From: Sarocladium kiliense
Taxonomy: Eukaryota; Ascomycota; Sordariomycetes; Hypocreales; Sarocladiaceae
Assembly: GCA_030734395.1 (NCBI GenBank)
Contig: JAUZTG010000034.1
Coordinates: 1,550,001 to 1,614,000 of the forward strand
Length of the DNA stretch: 64,000 nt
Direction of reading: 5' to 3'
The stretch's first letter is position 1; each line of letters begins with the position of its first letter. The translations under genes and the position numbers were made by a program. Shown here one piece after another: positions 46,762 through 56,564 of the stretch. The notes below the pieces were generated by a model. That model did not search any database. It was not told where the DNA came from and saw nothing but the letters and a program-made list of their open reading frames with translations.

Positions 46762-48585
46762 CTAGACTCTCTCAACCTCTGAGGTTCGGGTAGCCGCGAC
46801 CTTCTCGCTTGTCAGGATACCCTCTCCCACACCCTCAGCCTCGGCGGTTGCAATACGTCTCGCTTCGGCATCAATGAAGGCCTGGGGCCTCTTTCTCTGA
46901 GTCATATCACTCTTTCCAAAGACGAAAATGCTTGGATTCTGGATGAAGATCTCATCCATATCCTCCAGAGTACGACGAGATGTTTCGGGGTAGAGACAGA
47001 AGACGACGGGGAAGTAGCTCCAGCAGAGGATAACGTAGACTAGGCACTCGTTGTTAGGATCAGATGAGCTTATGATCGAGGTGGCATAACATACTCAAGT
47101 AGAACTTCCAGCCCAGGTTGTTAACGCCAACCTTGGTGAACTGGGTGACAATGAACCCGCCAAGCCAGTTTGTTGCGGTCGCAGCCGCAGCACCACGAGT
47201 GCGCCAGCCAAGACTGTTGACTTCGGAGTTGTAGACCCATGGGACCTTGGCGAAGCTCGTTCCGTAGAACCAATAGTACATGAAGAACATGGCTGTTGTA
47301 ACCTTGCCAAGCTCCGTCTTCTTGCTTGGGTCATCCTGGGCGGCCTTCAGACACATAGAAGCGACGAGATAGCACGAGCCCATGGTGACTGAGCCGTAAA
47401 GCATCATCTTGCGGCGGCCGAATCGGTCGATGATAAGGAGACAACATAGCGCGGAGCCTGTTTAAATTGTCAGCTGTGAAAATGTTGGAGGTTTGTGAGC
47501 CACTTACACAGGTAGATGGTGCCGTTCACACCAGTCATGAGACGGCTCTTCTGTTCAGAAAGTCCTACACTCTGCTGCAAGAGAGTTGGCAGATAGTAAC
47601 CCAGGGCATTGACTCCGCTGAATTGCTGCATGAACTGTGTTCCGCAAGAAAGAATAAGTCTGCGCAGATTCTGGGTACGGTCGCGGCACAGCATGACATC
47701 CCTCAGAGGCACCTTGTCCTTGCGTTCCATGACCAGTGCTTGCTGAATGGAGAGGAACTGAGCGGCAACCTCCGGGTCGTGGATGCTGACGTTTTTGCCA
47801 TGGAGCCTGGCGATGACCTCTAGTGCTTCCTCGGGCCGGTCCTTCAAGAGAAGCCATCTGGGAGATTCAGGGGCGAAAAGAAGAGCGGTGGACACAGCAA
47901 TGGGGAAGATGAGCTGGAACGCGAGTGGGAAGCGCCACTGGAGAGCACTGCCTTGGAAATAGAGTGCGTAGTTCATCCAGTTCGAAAGACAGAAGGCAAA
48001 GGTGTTGGAGACTGAGCCGACGACAACGAGCTTGCCTCTGATGCGAGGCGGACTGGTCTCTGCTTGATAAACCGGGCAAGTTGCAGAGCTGAGACCCATT
48101 CCAACGCCGTTGATGACGCGTCCGATAATCATCTGAGGGAAGTGGAAGGCGAGAATCTGAAGAATGGCTCCAACAGTGTTGCAAATTACACCCAGCCATA
48201 CCGTCTTCTTGCGGCCCAGCTTGTCACCAAACATGAAAGCTGCAAGAGCACCAAAGAAGGCACCAAGCTGTCAAGAGTGTCAGTTTGTGGGGATTATCAA
48301 ATGATGCAGGGCAGATACAACTCACGGCAAAGCACGACGACGTGATGCCAGAAATATTTGGGTCATTCGTCTCGGGGAAATGGTATTTGAAGTCGGCGGA
48401 AATAAGGACACCAGAGAAGACTCCCTGATCATAACCGAACCAGGCCATAGAACTTGAAGGACAGTTAGCATGATACAAGTCGTGTTCGAGGGAAGAGTAC
48501 CATACCAGGCATTGGCAACGGTGATAGAGACAAGGAGGGGAATCCCTGAGAGACGGCCTGAGAGGCCTTTCAATATCGAAGCCAT
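46762..48585 (-). CDS. MFS sugar-porter transporter of the catabolic cluster
   Basis: Five exons give 535 residues: 48585-48506, 48452-48326, 48267-47508, 47457-47095 and 47039-46762; introns are 50-58 nt. Sugar-porter signatures are clear: FGYDQGVFSGVLISADF in helix 1, GDKLGRKKT, IGRVINGVGMGL, PVYQAETSPPRIRGKLV, FAPESPRWLL, QQFSGVNALGYYLPTLL, DRFGRRKM and the C-terminal PETSRRTLEDMDEIF. Twelve membrane helices are expected at the plasma membrane. QFSGVNALGYY places it near hexose/sugar-acid proton symporters. It shares a 614-bp divergent promoter with the reductase at 49200, which carries one CGG-N7-CGG block, so it is the likely uptake step for the substrate metabolised by the neighbouring aldolase and dehydratase. 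Intron 1 ends in TTCAAG. The exact sugar cannot be read from sequence. Confidence 0.92.
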
Positions 48586-49199
48586 AATGATTTGCACTCA
48601 GGTAGACTGAGAAGAGTTTGATGATGCTGAGTTCTTGATGGAACCTGGGTTGAGGAGAAGACGTGGTGGCAACTTGGGCGAAGGCTCGGCTAGTTATACC
48701 GATGAGGGCGGCATCATACCACAGCCCATCAGCTCAGCGAAAAGTACGGAGTAGACGCGACTAAGAGCAGCCGGGAAGACACTCGTGCACGAGGTAAATG
48801 CCTGCCAACCCAAGAGATTGGTAACACCATGTGAGTCGAGCCGAATTGGACCCCCCATGGGGAAGAAATGCAAACACGAGCCCCGGACTATCCCCATGCG
48901 AGAAAGTGGTTCCCAGCCGACACCGGTGATGGCACCAATAGTTAGCGGCGGGGATGAGCGGCATGGCCTCGTGGGATGCTGGAACTAGTTTCGAGACAAC
49001 CATGTTCGTTAGCTTGGAGGAGCTACTGGCGATGATGTGGAGAGCGTGCCGGGGTTCAGTTCCAGGAAGTAAAAATGCGATGATCAATGGGTGGGTGGCA
49101 TGGTGGTTTGTCTATAGAAGAGAAAGTTCTCAGAGAGCTGGGAAACCTGGACGCGTGATCAAGCTGAATTATCGAAAGTCACTTGAGCAGATTATCGCC
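48586..49199. promoter_or_regulatory. Divergent promoter of transporter and reductase
   Basis: A 614-bp shared upstream region. It carries one copy of the conserved 15-bp block at 48949-48963 and a weaker GATGAGGGCGGCA at 48701-48713. No gene is seen here. Confidence 0.55.
48949..48963 (+). promoter_or_regulatory. Conserved block CGGGGATGAGCGGCA (CGG-N7-CGG), copy 1
   Basis: Identical over 15 bases to the copy at 51783 in the other divergent promoter of the cluster. It lies 237 bp upstream of the reductase start and 364 bp upstream of the transporter start. Two CGG triplets in direct orientation spaced by 7 bp suit a Zn2Cys6 dimer. The preceding G makes GCGGGG here, which also fits a CreA consensus (SYGGRG), but the other copies do not. 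Confidence 0.6.
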
Positions 49200-50327
49200 A
49201 TGCCATCCAACGTGTAAGCTGGGCTCGGGGGACTGGAATTCCGAGGCGAGTCGGCACAAGCGCTAATACTATGACAGGGAAACTGTGTTAGTGACCGGAG
49301 CGACTGGGTTCATTGGCGCCCATATCGTCGACAATTTACTCAGTCGCGGTCTGACGGTGCGCGGAGCGACGAGATCGTTGGCCAAAGGACAGGCGATGAT
49401 CGATGCCCGGCCTCAATATGCATCTCGTCTATCCTTTGTCCAGATCGCCGACTTCGAGAGCCCCGGAGGCTTGAACGAGGCTGTCCAGGGCGTCGATGCG
49501 ATTATCCACACAGCTTCGGTGAGACAATCCCGTGGACCCTCCTGATCGAGGGATTGCTAACATGCCATCTCTAGCCTCTCACGTACGACACGACCGACAA
49601 TGAGAAGGAGTTGGTCATTCCAGCTATCAACGGAGTCAGGGCTGTGTTCGAAGCCGCAGCGGCCAGCCAAACCGTGAAGCGCATTGTCATCACTTCCTCG
49701 TTCGCGTCAGTGCTCGATGCTGCGCGAAAGGGACCCCCTTACTTCACCTATACGGGCGAGGACTGGAATCCTTTGACATACGAGGAGACGGTCGATTCAA
49801 AAACCAGCGCTGTCATTGCGTACCGCGGAGCCAAGAAGTTTGCCGAGCTTGAAGCGTGGAACTTTGTCAAGGACAAGAAACCTGGATTCAGCATTGTTGC
49901 GCTTTGCCCTCCGATGACCTTCGGCCCTGTTGTTCACCCGGTCGACGATGTCGAGAAACTCAACGAGTCGAACGCGATGCTGTGGAAGATCGCCAAGGGT
50001 CAGAGTCCACTGCCTGTGGCAAGAGTCCCGTTCTGGGTGGATGTGAGGGATCTCGCTGCTGCTCATGTCGAGGCTCTGCTGCGAGAAGAGGTGGCGATGA
50101 AGCGGTACACTCCATCTGCACCGGAGAGGTTCACATACGGCTTGGCTGCATCGATCATGAATGAGGAGTTTGAGAGTTTGAAGGGCAAGGTGGCTGTGGA
50201 AGAGCAGAAGGCCGATGAGAGCTATGGACTAGATGGTGAGACGGCAGCACGCGAGCTTGGGTTCACCTATCATACATTCCGGGAGACTGTGCGAGACTTG
50301 ATCACACAAGCACTTGCTATGAAGTAG
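49200..50327 (+). CDS. Extended SDR, Gre2/dihydroflavonol-reductase-like aldehyde or ketone reductase
   Basis: Three exons, 49200-49213, 49278-49518 and 49575-50327, encode 335 residues; introns are 64 and 56 nt. The 14-nt first exon gives MPSN plus two bases. The Rossmann motif VLVTGATGFIGAHIV is at the N-terminus, followed by IIHTASP, the catalytic Ser in IVITSSFASV and YRGAKKFAE (Tyr-x3-Lys). ALCPPMTFGP and WVDVRDLAAAHVEAL are typical of the Gre2/cinnamoyl-CoA-reductase group, which uses NADPH to reduce aldehydes such as methylglyoxal or lactaldehyde and various ketones. Placed between a sugar transporter and an aldolase, it is a natural candidate for reducing the short aldehyde released by the aldolase; this is inference. 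It ends 141 bp from the convergent aldolase stop. Confidence 0.9.
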
Positions 50328-50468
50328 CTATAATTACAAGAAATAGAGACTCCTCCCATTGGAGTATTGTCAATCTACTCTGGGTCTCTTGTAGAGGAGC
50401 AGCACTGCAGTCCAAAGTACTCATTTGGGCAATTGGTCGTACTGAGTAAGGCTGTATTTGATAGATTA

Positions 50469-51437
50469 TCAAGAATCCTGGAGCTGACTCTCGACTCCCA
50501 TCATCCCCTCTATATCACGATACAAAGACGTCTTCTGCTCCTCACCCAGGCTTGCCATCGGGCTCCTTGGGATCCCACCGTACCCATGCCAGTGATCTAG
50601 TATAGCTTTGAACCCAGGAATGGCCCGCTTCGTAAGCTCCCAATCTGCCGTCGCAAGCTCTTGTTGCGCTTTCATGGCTTCCTTCCGTTTCCCTTGGACG
50701 GCAAGTTGGTATACGTTGACACATGCCCTTGGGAAAACGTTTGCTGCGCCAATGATGGCACCACTGCTGCCAACTTCCACTGAAGAGGATATGAAGTCTG
50801 CAATACCTGCGAAGGCGAAGTATTTTTCTTCTGATGGATTCGACTCGAAGGCTTCTGAGACTGTAGTGGTAGCATGGGCCACACGAGCAAGCTTGCCGAC
50901 ATTACCGCAAGTGAACTTGGTGCCGATGATGTTTTGATGCTTCGATAATCTGATGAGCACGTCTGAGCTGAGGTCGATCCCTGCGACTGCGCCAGGATAG
51001 TTGTAGATGACCACAGGCAGCGGACTCTCGTCTGCCACTTTTGTGAAGAAGTCTTCAATGGTCGTGTCATTCATCGCCCATTTGAAGAAGCTGGGAACCA
51101 TGACCAGTACCGCATCACCTCCAACAGTGGCAGCATCCTTGCACAGCTCCAAGGTTCCGGCAACCGATTGATCAGAAGCGCCAACAACCACAGGCATCTT
51201 TGTGTAGCCACTGCCGTCAAGTGCTTCTCGCGTGACTTTTGTCACACGCGATCGCTCTGCTGGCGTAAGGTATACCGCCTCGCCGTTGGATCCGTTCGTG
51301 ACGATACCTGCCACTCCAGCTCTTGCCATGCGAACGGCATGTTGGGCAATGACTGCATCGTCTAGGGTTTTGTCGCTTCCATCTTGGTAGAAAACTTGAG
51401 TTGGCACATAGATGCCCGGCAGAAGAGGGTTCGTCAT
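50469..51437 (-). CDS. DapA-family 2-keto-3-deoxy-sugar-acid aldolase
   Basis: A single exon encodes 322 residues from ATG 51437 (MTNPLLPGIYVPTQVFY); an upstream ATG at 51479 adds 14 unlikely residues. Family motifs of the DHDPS/N-acetylneuraminate lyase superfamily are present: GIVTNGSNGEAVYLT (pyruvate-carboxylate binding), the Tyr in VVIYNYPG and the Schiff-base Lys in NIIGTKFTCGNVG, followed by FAGIADFISSSVEVGSSGAI. In fungi this family includes the L-threo-3-deoxy-hexulosonate aldolase of galacturonate catabolism (GaaC/Lga1), which splits a 2-keto-3-deoxy acid into pyruvate and an aldehyde. Lysine biosynthesis is unlikely because fungi use the aminoadipate route. It shares a 664-bp divergent promoter with the dehydratase carrying three CGG-N7-CGG blocks. 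The natural substrate is not settled by sequence. Confidence 0.9.
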   Translation of the reverse strand: MTNPLLPGIYVPTQVFYQDGSDKTLDDAVIAQHAVRMARAGVAGIVTNGSNGEAVYLTPAERSRVTKVTREALDGSGYTKMPVVVGASDQSVAGTLELCKDAATVGGDAVLVMVPSFFKWAMNDTTIEDFFTKVADESPLPVVIYNYPGAVAGIDLSSDVLIRLSKHQNIIGTKFTCGNVGKLARVAHATTTVSEAFESNPSEEKYFAFAGIADFISSSVEVGSSGAIIGAANVFPRACVNVYQLAVQGKRKEAMKAQQELATADWELTKRAIPGFKAILDHWHGYGGIPRSPMASLGEEQKTSLYRDIEGMMGVESQLQDS

Positions 51438-51651
51438 GGTTCGTGAAGCGTGTCGAGTGTGATGGCCAGCTGCAAACAACGCCCCTCAAGTCTGTGTGCA
51501 GAACTTCAAACACTTCGGCACAAAAAAAAAAAAATGAGATGCTCCTGGCTTCTCCAACACCCTTCATCTTTCTCGATCTTGGATACTTGGTGTCCACATT
51601 GGGGTACAGGAGGTTGCCGTCGGCATTCCGTGTCGTCCCCTGGAGTCCGGA

Positions 51652-51666
51652 CGGGGAAGAGCGGCA
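51652..51666 (+). promoter_or_regulatory. Conserved block CGGGGAAGAGCGGCA (CGG-N7-CGG), copy 2
   Basis: Differs at one base from copy 1. It lies 215 bp upstream of the aldolase start and 436 bp upstream of the dehydratase start. The 5' flank GGA also precedes the first CGG. Confidence 0.6.
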
Positions 51667-51782
51667 AATCCACCAAATGCCGGAAGACACTCTCCTCCTC
51701 GCATACTCACGATGGACAGGTCCATGTTATTCCCCGTACGATCAGGTCAAATCACATCAGATGATGCTGCATTCCCTAGCGA

Positions 51783-51797
51783 CGGGGATGAGCGGCA
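51783..51797 (+). promoter_or_regulatory. Conserved block CGGGGATGAGCGGCA (CGG-N7-CGG), copy 3
   Basis: Identical to the copy at 48949 in the transporter-reductase promoter. It lies 346 bp from the aldolase start and 305 bp from the dehydratase start. The shared flank on the 5' side with copies 2 and 4 is GA. Confidence 0.65.
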
Positions 51798-51851
51798 GCT
51801 CCACCCCCACAGACCATCTCCAAATCCCCACGTTGCGTTGATCTTGTCCGA

Positions 51852-51866
51852 CGGGGGTGAACGGCA
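51852..51866 (+). promoter_or_regulatory. Conserved block CGGGGGTGAACGGCA (CGG-N7-CGG), copy 4
   Basis: Two differences from copy 3, both in the 7-bp spacer; the two CGG triplets and the following CA are retained. It starts 69 bp after copy 3 and lies 236 bp upstream of the dehydratase start. Confidence 0.6.
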
Positions 51867-52101
51867 AACCCCAACTTCTCCAATCCCCGCGGATCGCGGA
51901 GTGAAAGTCTTGGGACCTCGCTCAAGATGGCGTGTTCGCGACATGCGCATGTGGCAGGATCGGCATCCGGACTCGGGGAAGGCGGTCGTTGAGTGGATAG
52001 TGTCGCGGTTTATCTAGGCTGGTCCCTGGCTTCGGCTTCACCTCTCCATCGTCTCTTTCTTGCATCATATCCTTTTCACGCATCTCAGCATCATATTCAC
52101 A

Positions 52102-53537
52102 ATGGGTTCAGTACCGGCTCTCACGGTTGACGATGTCACCATCACATCTTTCAAGGTCATCGACCTGCGGTTTCCGACCAGTCTGGACGGTGTTGGCTCA
52201 GATGCCATGCATGTCGGCACCAATGGCTCACATCCGTACATCCAGCTTCTCACCAACAGAGGAGACTTGATCGGTGAAGGAATTGTAAGTTCTGTGTGTC
52301 AAGTGTTGGTGTGTTGGATCAAGTCTAATCTGGGCCACAGGCATTCAGCAACGGTCGGGGCAGCGAGCTGATCTGCATGGCTCTCGATATTTTCGCGAAG
52401 CGCGTCGTTGGCAGAACTATGCATGAGTTGACGAGGAACATGGGCAAGACCTTCCGATACATGGTCTCTGACTCCCAGTACCGGTGGATTGGCCCTGAGA
52501 AGAGCGTCACGCATCTTGCCGTAGCAGGTGTGCTCAACGCCATCTGGGATCTCTGGGGAAAGATCCTGGGCAAGCCGGTGTGGCAAATTGTCTGCGATAT
52601 GAGCCCAGAAGAGATTGTGCGCTGCATCGATTTCCGGTACATCACCGATGAAATCACTCCGGAGTCGTGCCTCGAGATGCTCAACAAGACCCGAAAGGGC
52701 AAGGAGGAGCGTCTGAAAGAGGCTTACGATAATCTCGCCGTTCCAGCCTACACCACTTCTCCTGGCTGGATGGCCTTTTCTGGTGATCGCATGAAGGAGG
52801 TCCTGAAGGAGACGATTGATGCAGGCTACACAACCTTCAAGTTCAAGGTCGGCACGAGCATTGAGGCTGATCGCGAGAAGCTCGCAGCTGTGCGCGAGGT
52901 TCTTGGGTACGACAAGGGACACCAGATCATGATCGATGCGAACCAGGTCTGGAGCGTGCCGGAGGCCATTGAGTACATGAAACACCTCGTGGAGTTTAAG
53001 CCCGTTTTCATTGAGGAGCCGACGAACCCTGACGACGTGCTTGGCCATGCTACGATCAGGAAGGCTCTTGCTCCTTACGGAGTGGGCGTTGCCACTGGAG
53101 AAGCTGCGCAGAACCGCGTCACCTTCAAGCAACTCCTGCAGGCTGGGGCGACAGATGTTGCGCAGATTGACGCTGTCCGCCTTGGTAGCGTCAATGAATG
53201 CCTGGCGGTCATGCTAATGGCACTGAAGTTCAACATTCCCTGCGTGCCACACAACGGCGCCATGGGCTTGACGGAACTGACGTCGCATCTCAGTACCATC
53301 GACTACGTAGCCATCAGTGGCCGTAAGTCGATGCTGGAGAACGCCGACAGCCACCGTGAGAACCTCCGTCACCCTTCGGTGATCAAGAATGCTCATTACG
53401 TGACTCCTTTGTCTCCTGGCTACTCGACTGGTTATACCGAGGAGGCGTTGGAGAAGTATACCTATCCCAACGGTAGTTTTTGGTCAGGTGACATCGGCCT
53501 CAAGATCATGGCGCAACCAACAGGAGGAGAGCTATAA
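52102..53537 (+). CDS. Enolase-superfamily sugar-acid dehydratase (L-fuconate/L-galactonate dehydratase type)
   Basis: Two exons, 52102-52284 and 52341-53537, encode 459 residues; the intron is 56 nt. The mandelate-racemase-like fold is recognised from DLRFPTSLDGVGSDAMH, WIGPEKSVTHLAVAGVLNA, CIDFRYITDEITPE and VPAYTTSPGW. Catalytic residues are in place: KxK in TFKFKVG (about 228/230), metal ligands Asp260 (IDANQVW), Glu286 (FIEEPTNPDD) and Glu315 (ATGEAAQNR), the His-Asp dyad Asp338 (QIDAVRLG) and His365 (VPHNGAMGL). Such enzymes dehydrate L-fuconate, L-galactonate or similar acids to 2-keto-3-deoxy acids. The capping segment, LEFVDHLHEHF in relatives I know, reads LENADSHRENL here, keeping the Glu but losing the His residues, which suggests a changed substrate. 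It is divergent from the aldolase, which would use its product. Confidence 0.92.
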
Positions 53538-53904
53538 TGTGAGATCGTTTTTTTTCCTAGACCAGGAATGTAAATACAACACGATTGATGGCTACTTCAA
53601 CGAGTCTGTTCACCAAGCCCAAGTACCTGGCGAGAAAGCTGCGAATGAAGTATTTGAACGTGTCTAGAGACTTGACTTTAATTTCATGAATTCGGGAGAA
53701 GGAAAGAAGGGCCTAGACCTTATTTTTTGCGACTATTGATCCGATCATTAAATTCGTTTCCCCAGTCTCGGTTATGATGGGCCGTTCCAAGGCTCTCCAA
53801 ATACTCCCCGCCTTCCTCGGTCTAAGACATGGATTGCGGAGGGCCGTTTCGCGCTTCACCGAACTTAGCTTCTCCATCATCCGATCCCACAGCCCAGCAA
53901 GAAC
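53538..53904. promoter_or_regulatory. Intergenic region upstream of the Zn2Cys6 regulator
   Basis: A 367-bp gap between dehydratase stop and regulator start, in tandem orientation. I found no CGG-N7-CGG block here, so the regulator is not obviously autoregulated. No other feature was recognised. Confidence 0.4.
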
Positions 53905-55901
53905 ATGAGCTTCCATCGAAAACGGGCAGCGATTGCTTGCACTTTCTGCCGTAACCGGTAAGCACATTGAAAACTCGGGACGTAGCCTGTGTCGATAAAG
54001 ATCTGATCAGCTGATGGATGTTCAGCAAGCGTCGATGTGATGGGGCCAAACCGGCGTGCTCGAACTGTACCGAGCTTGAAGTCGTGTGCCATTATGACGA
54101 TCAACCATCTCAACGGTTCGTGGTCCTGAATTCTTGAGGATAATCCCACACGATCTATCTTGCTGATTGATTCATTTCTACTGCAGGATCGACACCTCAG
54201 GGGGCAGTCGAGAGATCATTAGTCGCCTCAAAGATATTGAGGCCATGCTCGAGTCGCAGTCGGATGCCCTGACGACCTTGTCACAAGGAGGCCTCTCTCT
54301 GCAAGGGATCCATGCCACATCACCTCAAAGCCAGCAATCTCATCCCATGACAAACCTGCCATCTATTGGTATGGACATGGCCGAAAGCCTGCCGCCGCTT
54401 ACTATCCCGATCCAGCATCGAACCTCATCCAACTTCCTCCTCACTCTTCCGATGATGAAGTCGCTCATAGGGGAGAACCCACCCGATCTGTTCTATCGCT
54501 TGGAAGCCAGAAAGCCAGTACCGGCTGCACTTTCTACTGATCAGATGTATTTGCAATCATCCACGACCTCATTTCCAGAATTCACTTTAGACGAAGCCGA
54601 CCAGTTGGCAACCAGCTTCTTCGCAAACGCCCACCCTTCTCACCCTGTCCTTGACCAAGATGAGTTCTGGGGGATCTACAATACTTTTAAACATTCGAAT
54701 GTCGATGAGAGCCTTGAATGCGCCCTTTGTATGGTGGTATTGGCGGTCGGTGCCGTTGCACAGTCCTCCCCAGACCCATACTTATTCTCGGAGACACCAC
54801 CCGGCATGCAATTCATGCAGAAGGCTCTACCAATACTAATCGTGCAATCTTCCTGGTCTTTTACACCAAGCCTACTCCTACCACAAGCGCTTGTTCTTGC
54901 CAGCGTCTATTTCGCATATATTGTACGCCCCCTGCAGAGTTGGAAGCTCATTCAGACAGCGTCTTCCAACCTGCAGCTGCGGCTCGCTGGCAGTGGCATC
55001 CGGGAGCAGAGTGCTGCATCTAAGGAGAAAATAATTCGATTGTTCTGGTCCTGCTTCCTCATCGAGTGTGATCGTCTCGCGGAATTGGAACTGCCACGAA
55101 GCGGCTTAGAGCAGCTCGTGGATTCCATCAGCCTGCCAGACTGCACCAACCTGGGCCTTATGCAATCGACTTGTTTTCTGGCCGAGATATCGGTTCGAAG
55201 GCTACTCAACCGCATTCATAATTCGCTTTACCCTAGGAAGGATCATTTCCTTGCAGTCTCAACTGCCACGTTGACAGCCCCCGAAAACCTGTCTCCAGCT
55301 GGTATAGCATCCATGATGTCCATTTGCGACGAGCTCTACTCTCAGTTGAAGACATGGCATACCTCAATTCCCGAAGCGTACCGACCTTCACTTGAGATGG
55401 GTTCGGTCGGAGAATACAACGACCGTGAGGCCATCCTCCGAATTCGCTACTATGCCGCGCGGCACATCATCTGGCGACCATTCGTCATCTATATTGCAAC
55501 CCATGGCATGACAAGCGCCTCAAGTACAATTTATGAGCGCGCAGAGATGTGCTTAGAGAGTTGCCGGAAATACATCCAAAGTACCACACTTGTTCTGCAG
55601 GGGCCAAGTATGTATACTTGGACGTTCTCTTTATCGTGAGTCTCCAACGCTTTGAAATACCTCATGCAGTGAGCTCTTATTGACAGTAGTCATTGGCAGT
55701 ACTCTCGGTGCAATCATCATTTTGACCATGGCTTCTCTAAGCCCGGATCTGAAGGATCTGGTACCCGATGTTGACGAGTTGCAATCATCAGCCATTGAGA
55801 ATATCCGACCTTGGTCTTTCTCAAGCTTGGACTCTGTTGTATCCATTTTGGAAGATATGCAAAGAAAATGTAGACGTTTGTCTCGTGTTCAGGGAGGCTG
55901 A
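53905..55901 (+). CDS. Zn2Cys6 transcription factor, likely regulator of the cluster
   Basis: Four exons give 597 residues: 53905-53957, 54026-54115, 54187-55635 and 55700-55901; introns are 64-71 nt. The binuclear zinc cluster, Cys12 to Cys39, has spacing C-x2-C-x6-C-x6-C-x2-C-x6-C and is split by intron 1 after CTFCRNR; intron 2 follows directly after the finger. A linker with short coiled-coil potential (REIISRLKDIEAMLESQSDA) comes next, then a fungal-specific middle homology region (FANAHPSHPVLDQDEFW, YFAYIVRPLQSW, FWSCFLIECDRLAEL) and the C-terminal module PSMYTWTFSLS ... LEDMQRKCRRLSRV. Such proteins bind paired CGG triplets as dimers in the nucleus. Its position at the end of the sugar-acid genes and the CGG-N7-CGG blocks make it the probable pathway regulator; binding is inferred. 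Confidence 0.9.
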
Positions 55902-56564
55902 TTTCTTACTTTGAACCGTAAAGATACACTTCTTACATGGAGCATAGCCTCGTCCTCGTGCATCGTGCCTACTCACTTTGCAAAGTCTGGGAAAAGACCG
56001 ACTAAAACAACCTTCAAACGATCCACACATAGCGTCGATTAAAGTCACATCAGCCATTGTGCGAAGTGGTTGAGGAGGGAAGACGAGTTGGTCCCTTGTC
56101 ACAACCCTGTTTAGGGTAAGCTAAGAGAGGTAGTCCGAACCGAGTGGCAAGGGTACAAGGCCCGACGGAAACAGCTCAGGAACACTGCAAGCGATCAAAT
56201 ACACAAAGTGATACGGGAACTATACATACTGTGAATCATTCGATTCAGAAGAGACACTCCAAAGGGCTTCTCTTCCGTCACCAGGCCGCGTGGCTGGCAA
56301 CGAGGGGTGGCGTTGATCGACTCACACTTACACAAACTCGTCATCAGCCACACCTTGCGCCCCACCCGTTTGGCACTCACGTCACGCTCACATGCCTTGT
56401 ACCAGTTGACCTTCACCTGCTTTCGACTTCACCTCTGCTGGTGACCAACGCACAAATATCGAAGGACTGGCCTTATTACTCTGTAGAAAAGACCCCGATA
56501 TACTTCGGTCTCCTCGCCCACCCTTCTCGTGTCTCCTGCCGGGGTCAGATCGACTGGTGCACCC
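55902..56564. other. Intergenic region upstream of GYP7
   Basis: A 663-bp tandem gap, with the regulator 3' end and GYP7 promoter. An open frame at 56144-56638 has no recognisable features and runs into GYP7 in another frame. No repeats were seen. Confidence 0.4.

Larger units (their letters stand above)
51438..52101. promoter_or_regulatory. Divergent promoter of aldolase and dehydratase with three repeated blocks
   Basis: A 664-bp shared upstream region. Three same-orientation copies of the 15-bp block begin at 51652, 51783 and 51852. An A13 run lies at 51522-51534 (poly-T on the aldolase sense strand), a possible nucleosome-excluding tract. CT-rich leader sequence precedes the dehydratase start. 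Confidence 0.65.

Noticed and set aside
48949..48963. Motif explained as CreA (carbon catabolite repression) site
   Set aside because: Only this copy fits SYGGRG (GCGGGG); the other three read ACGGGG, and conservation extends over 15 bp beyond a CreA site. CreA may still act in addition.
46762..55901. The cluster as the standard galacturonate (gaaA-gaaD) pathway
   Set aside because: No GaaA-like uronate reductase or GaaD-like aldo-keto reductase is present, and the dehydratase capping segment differs from known L-galactonate dehydratases.
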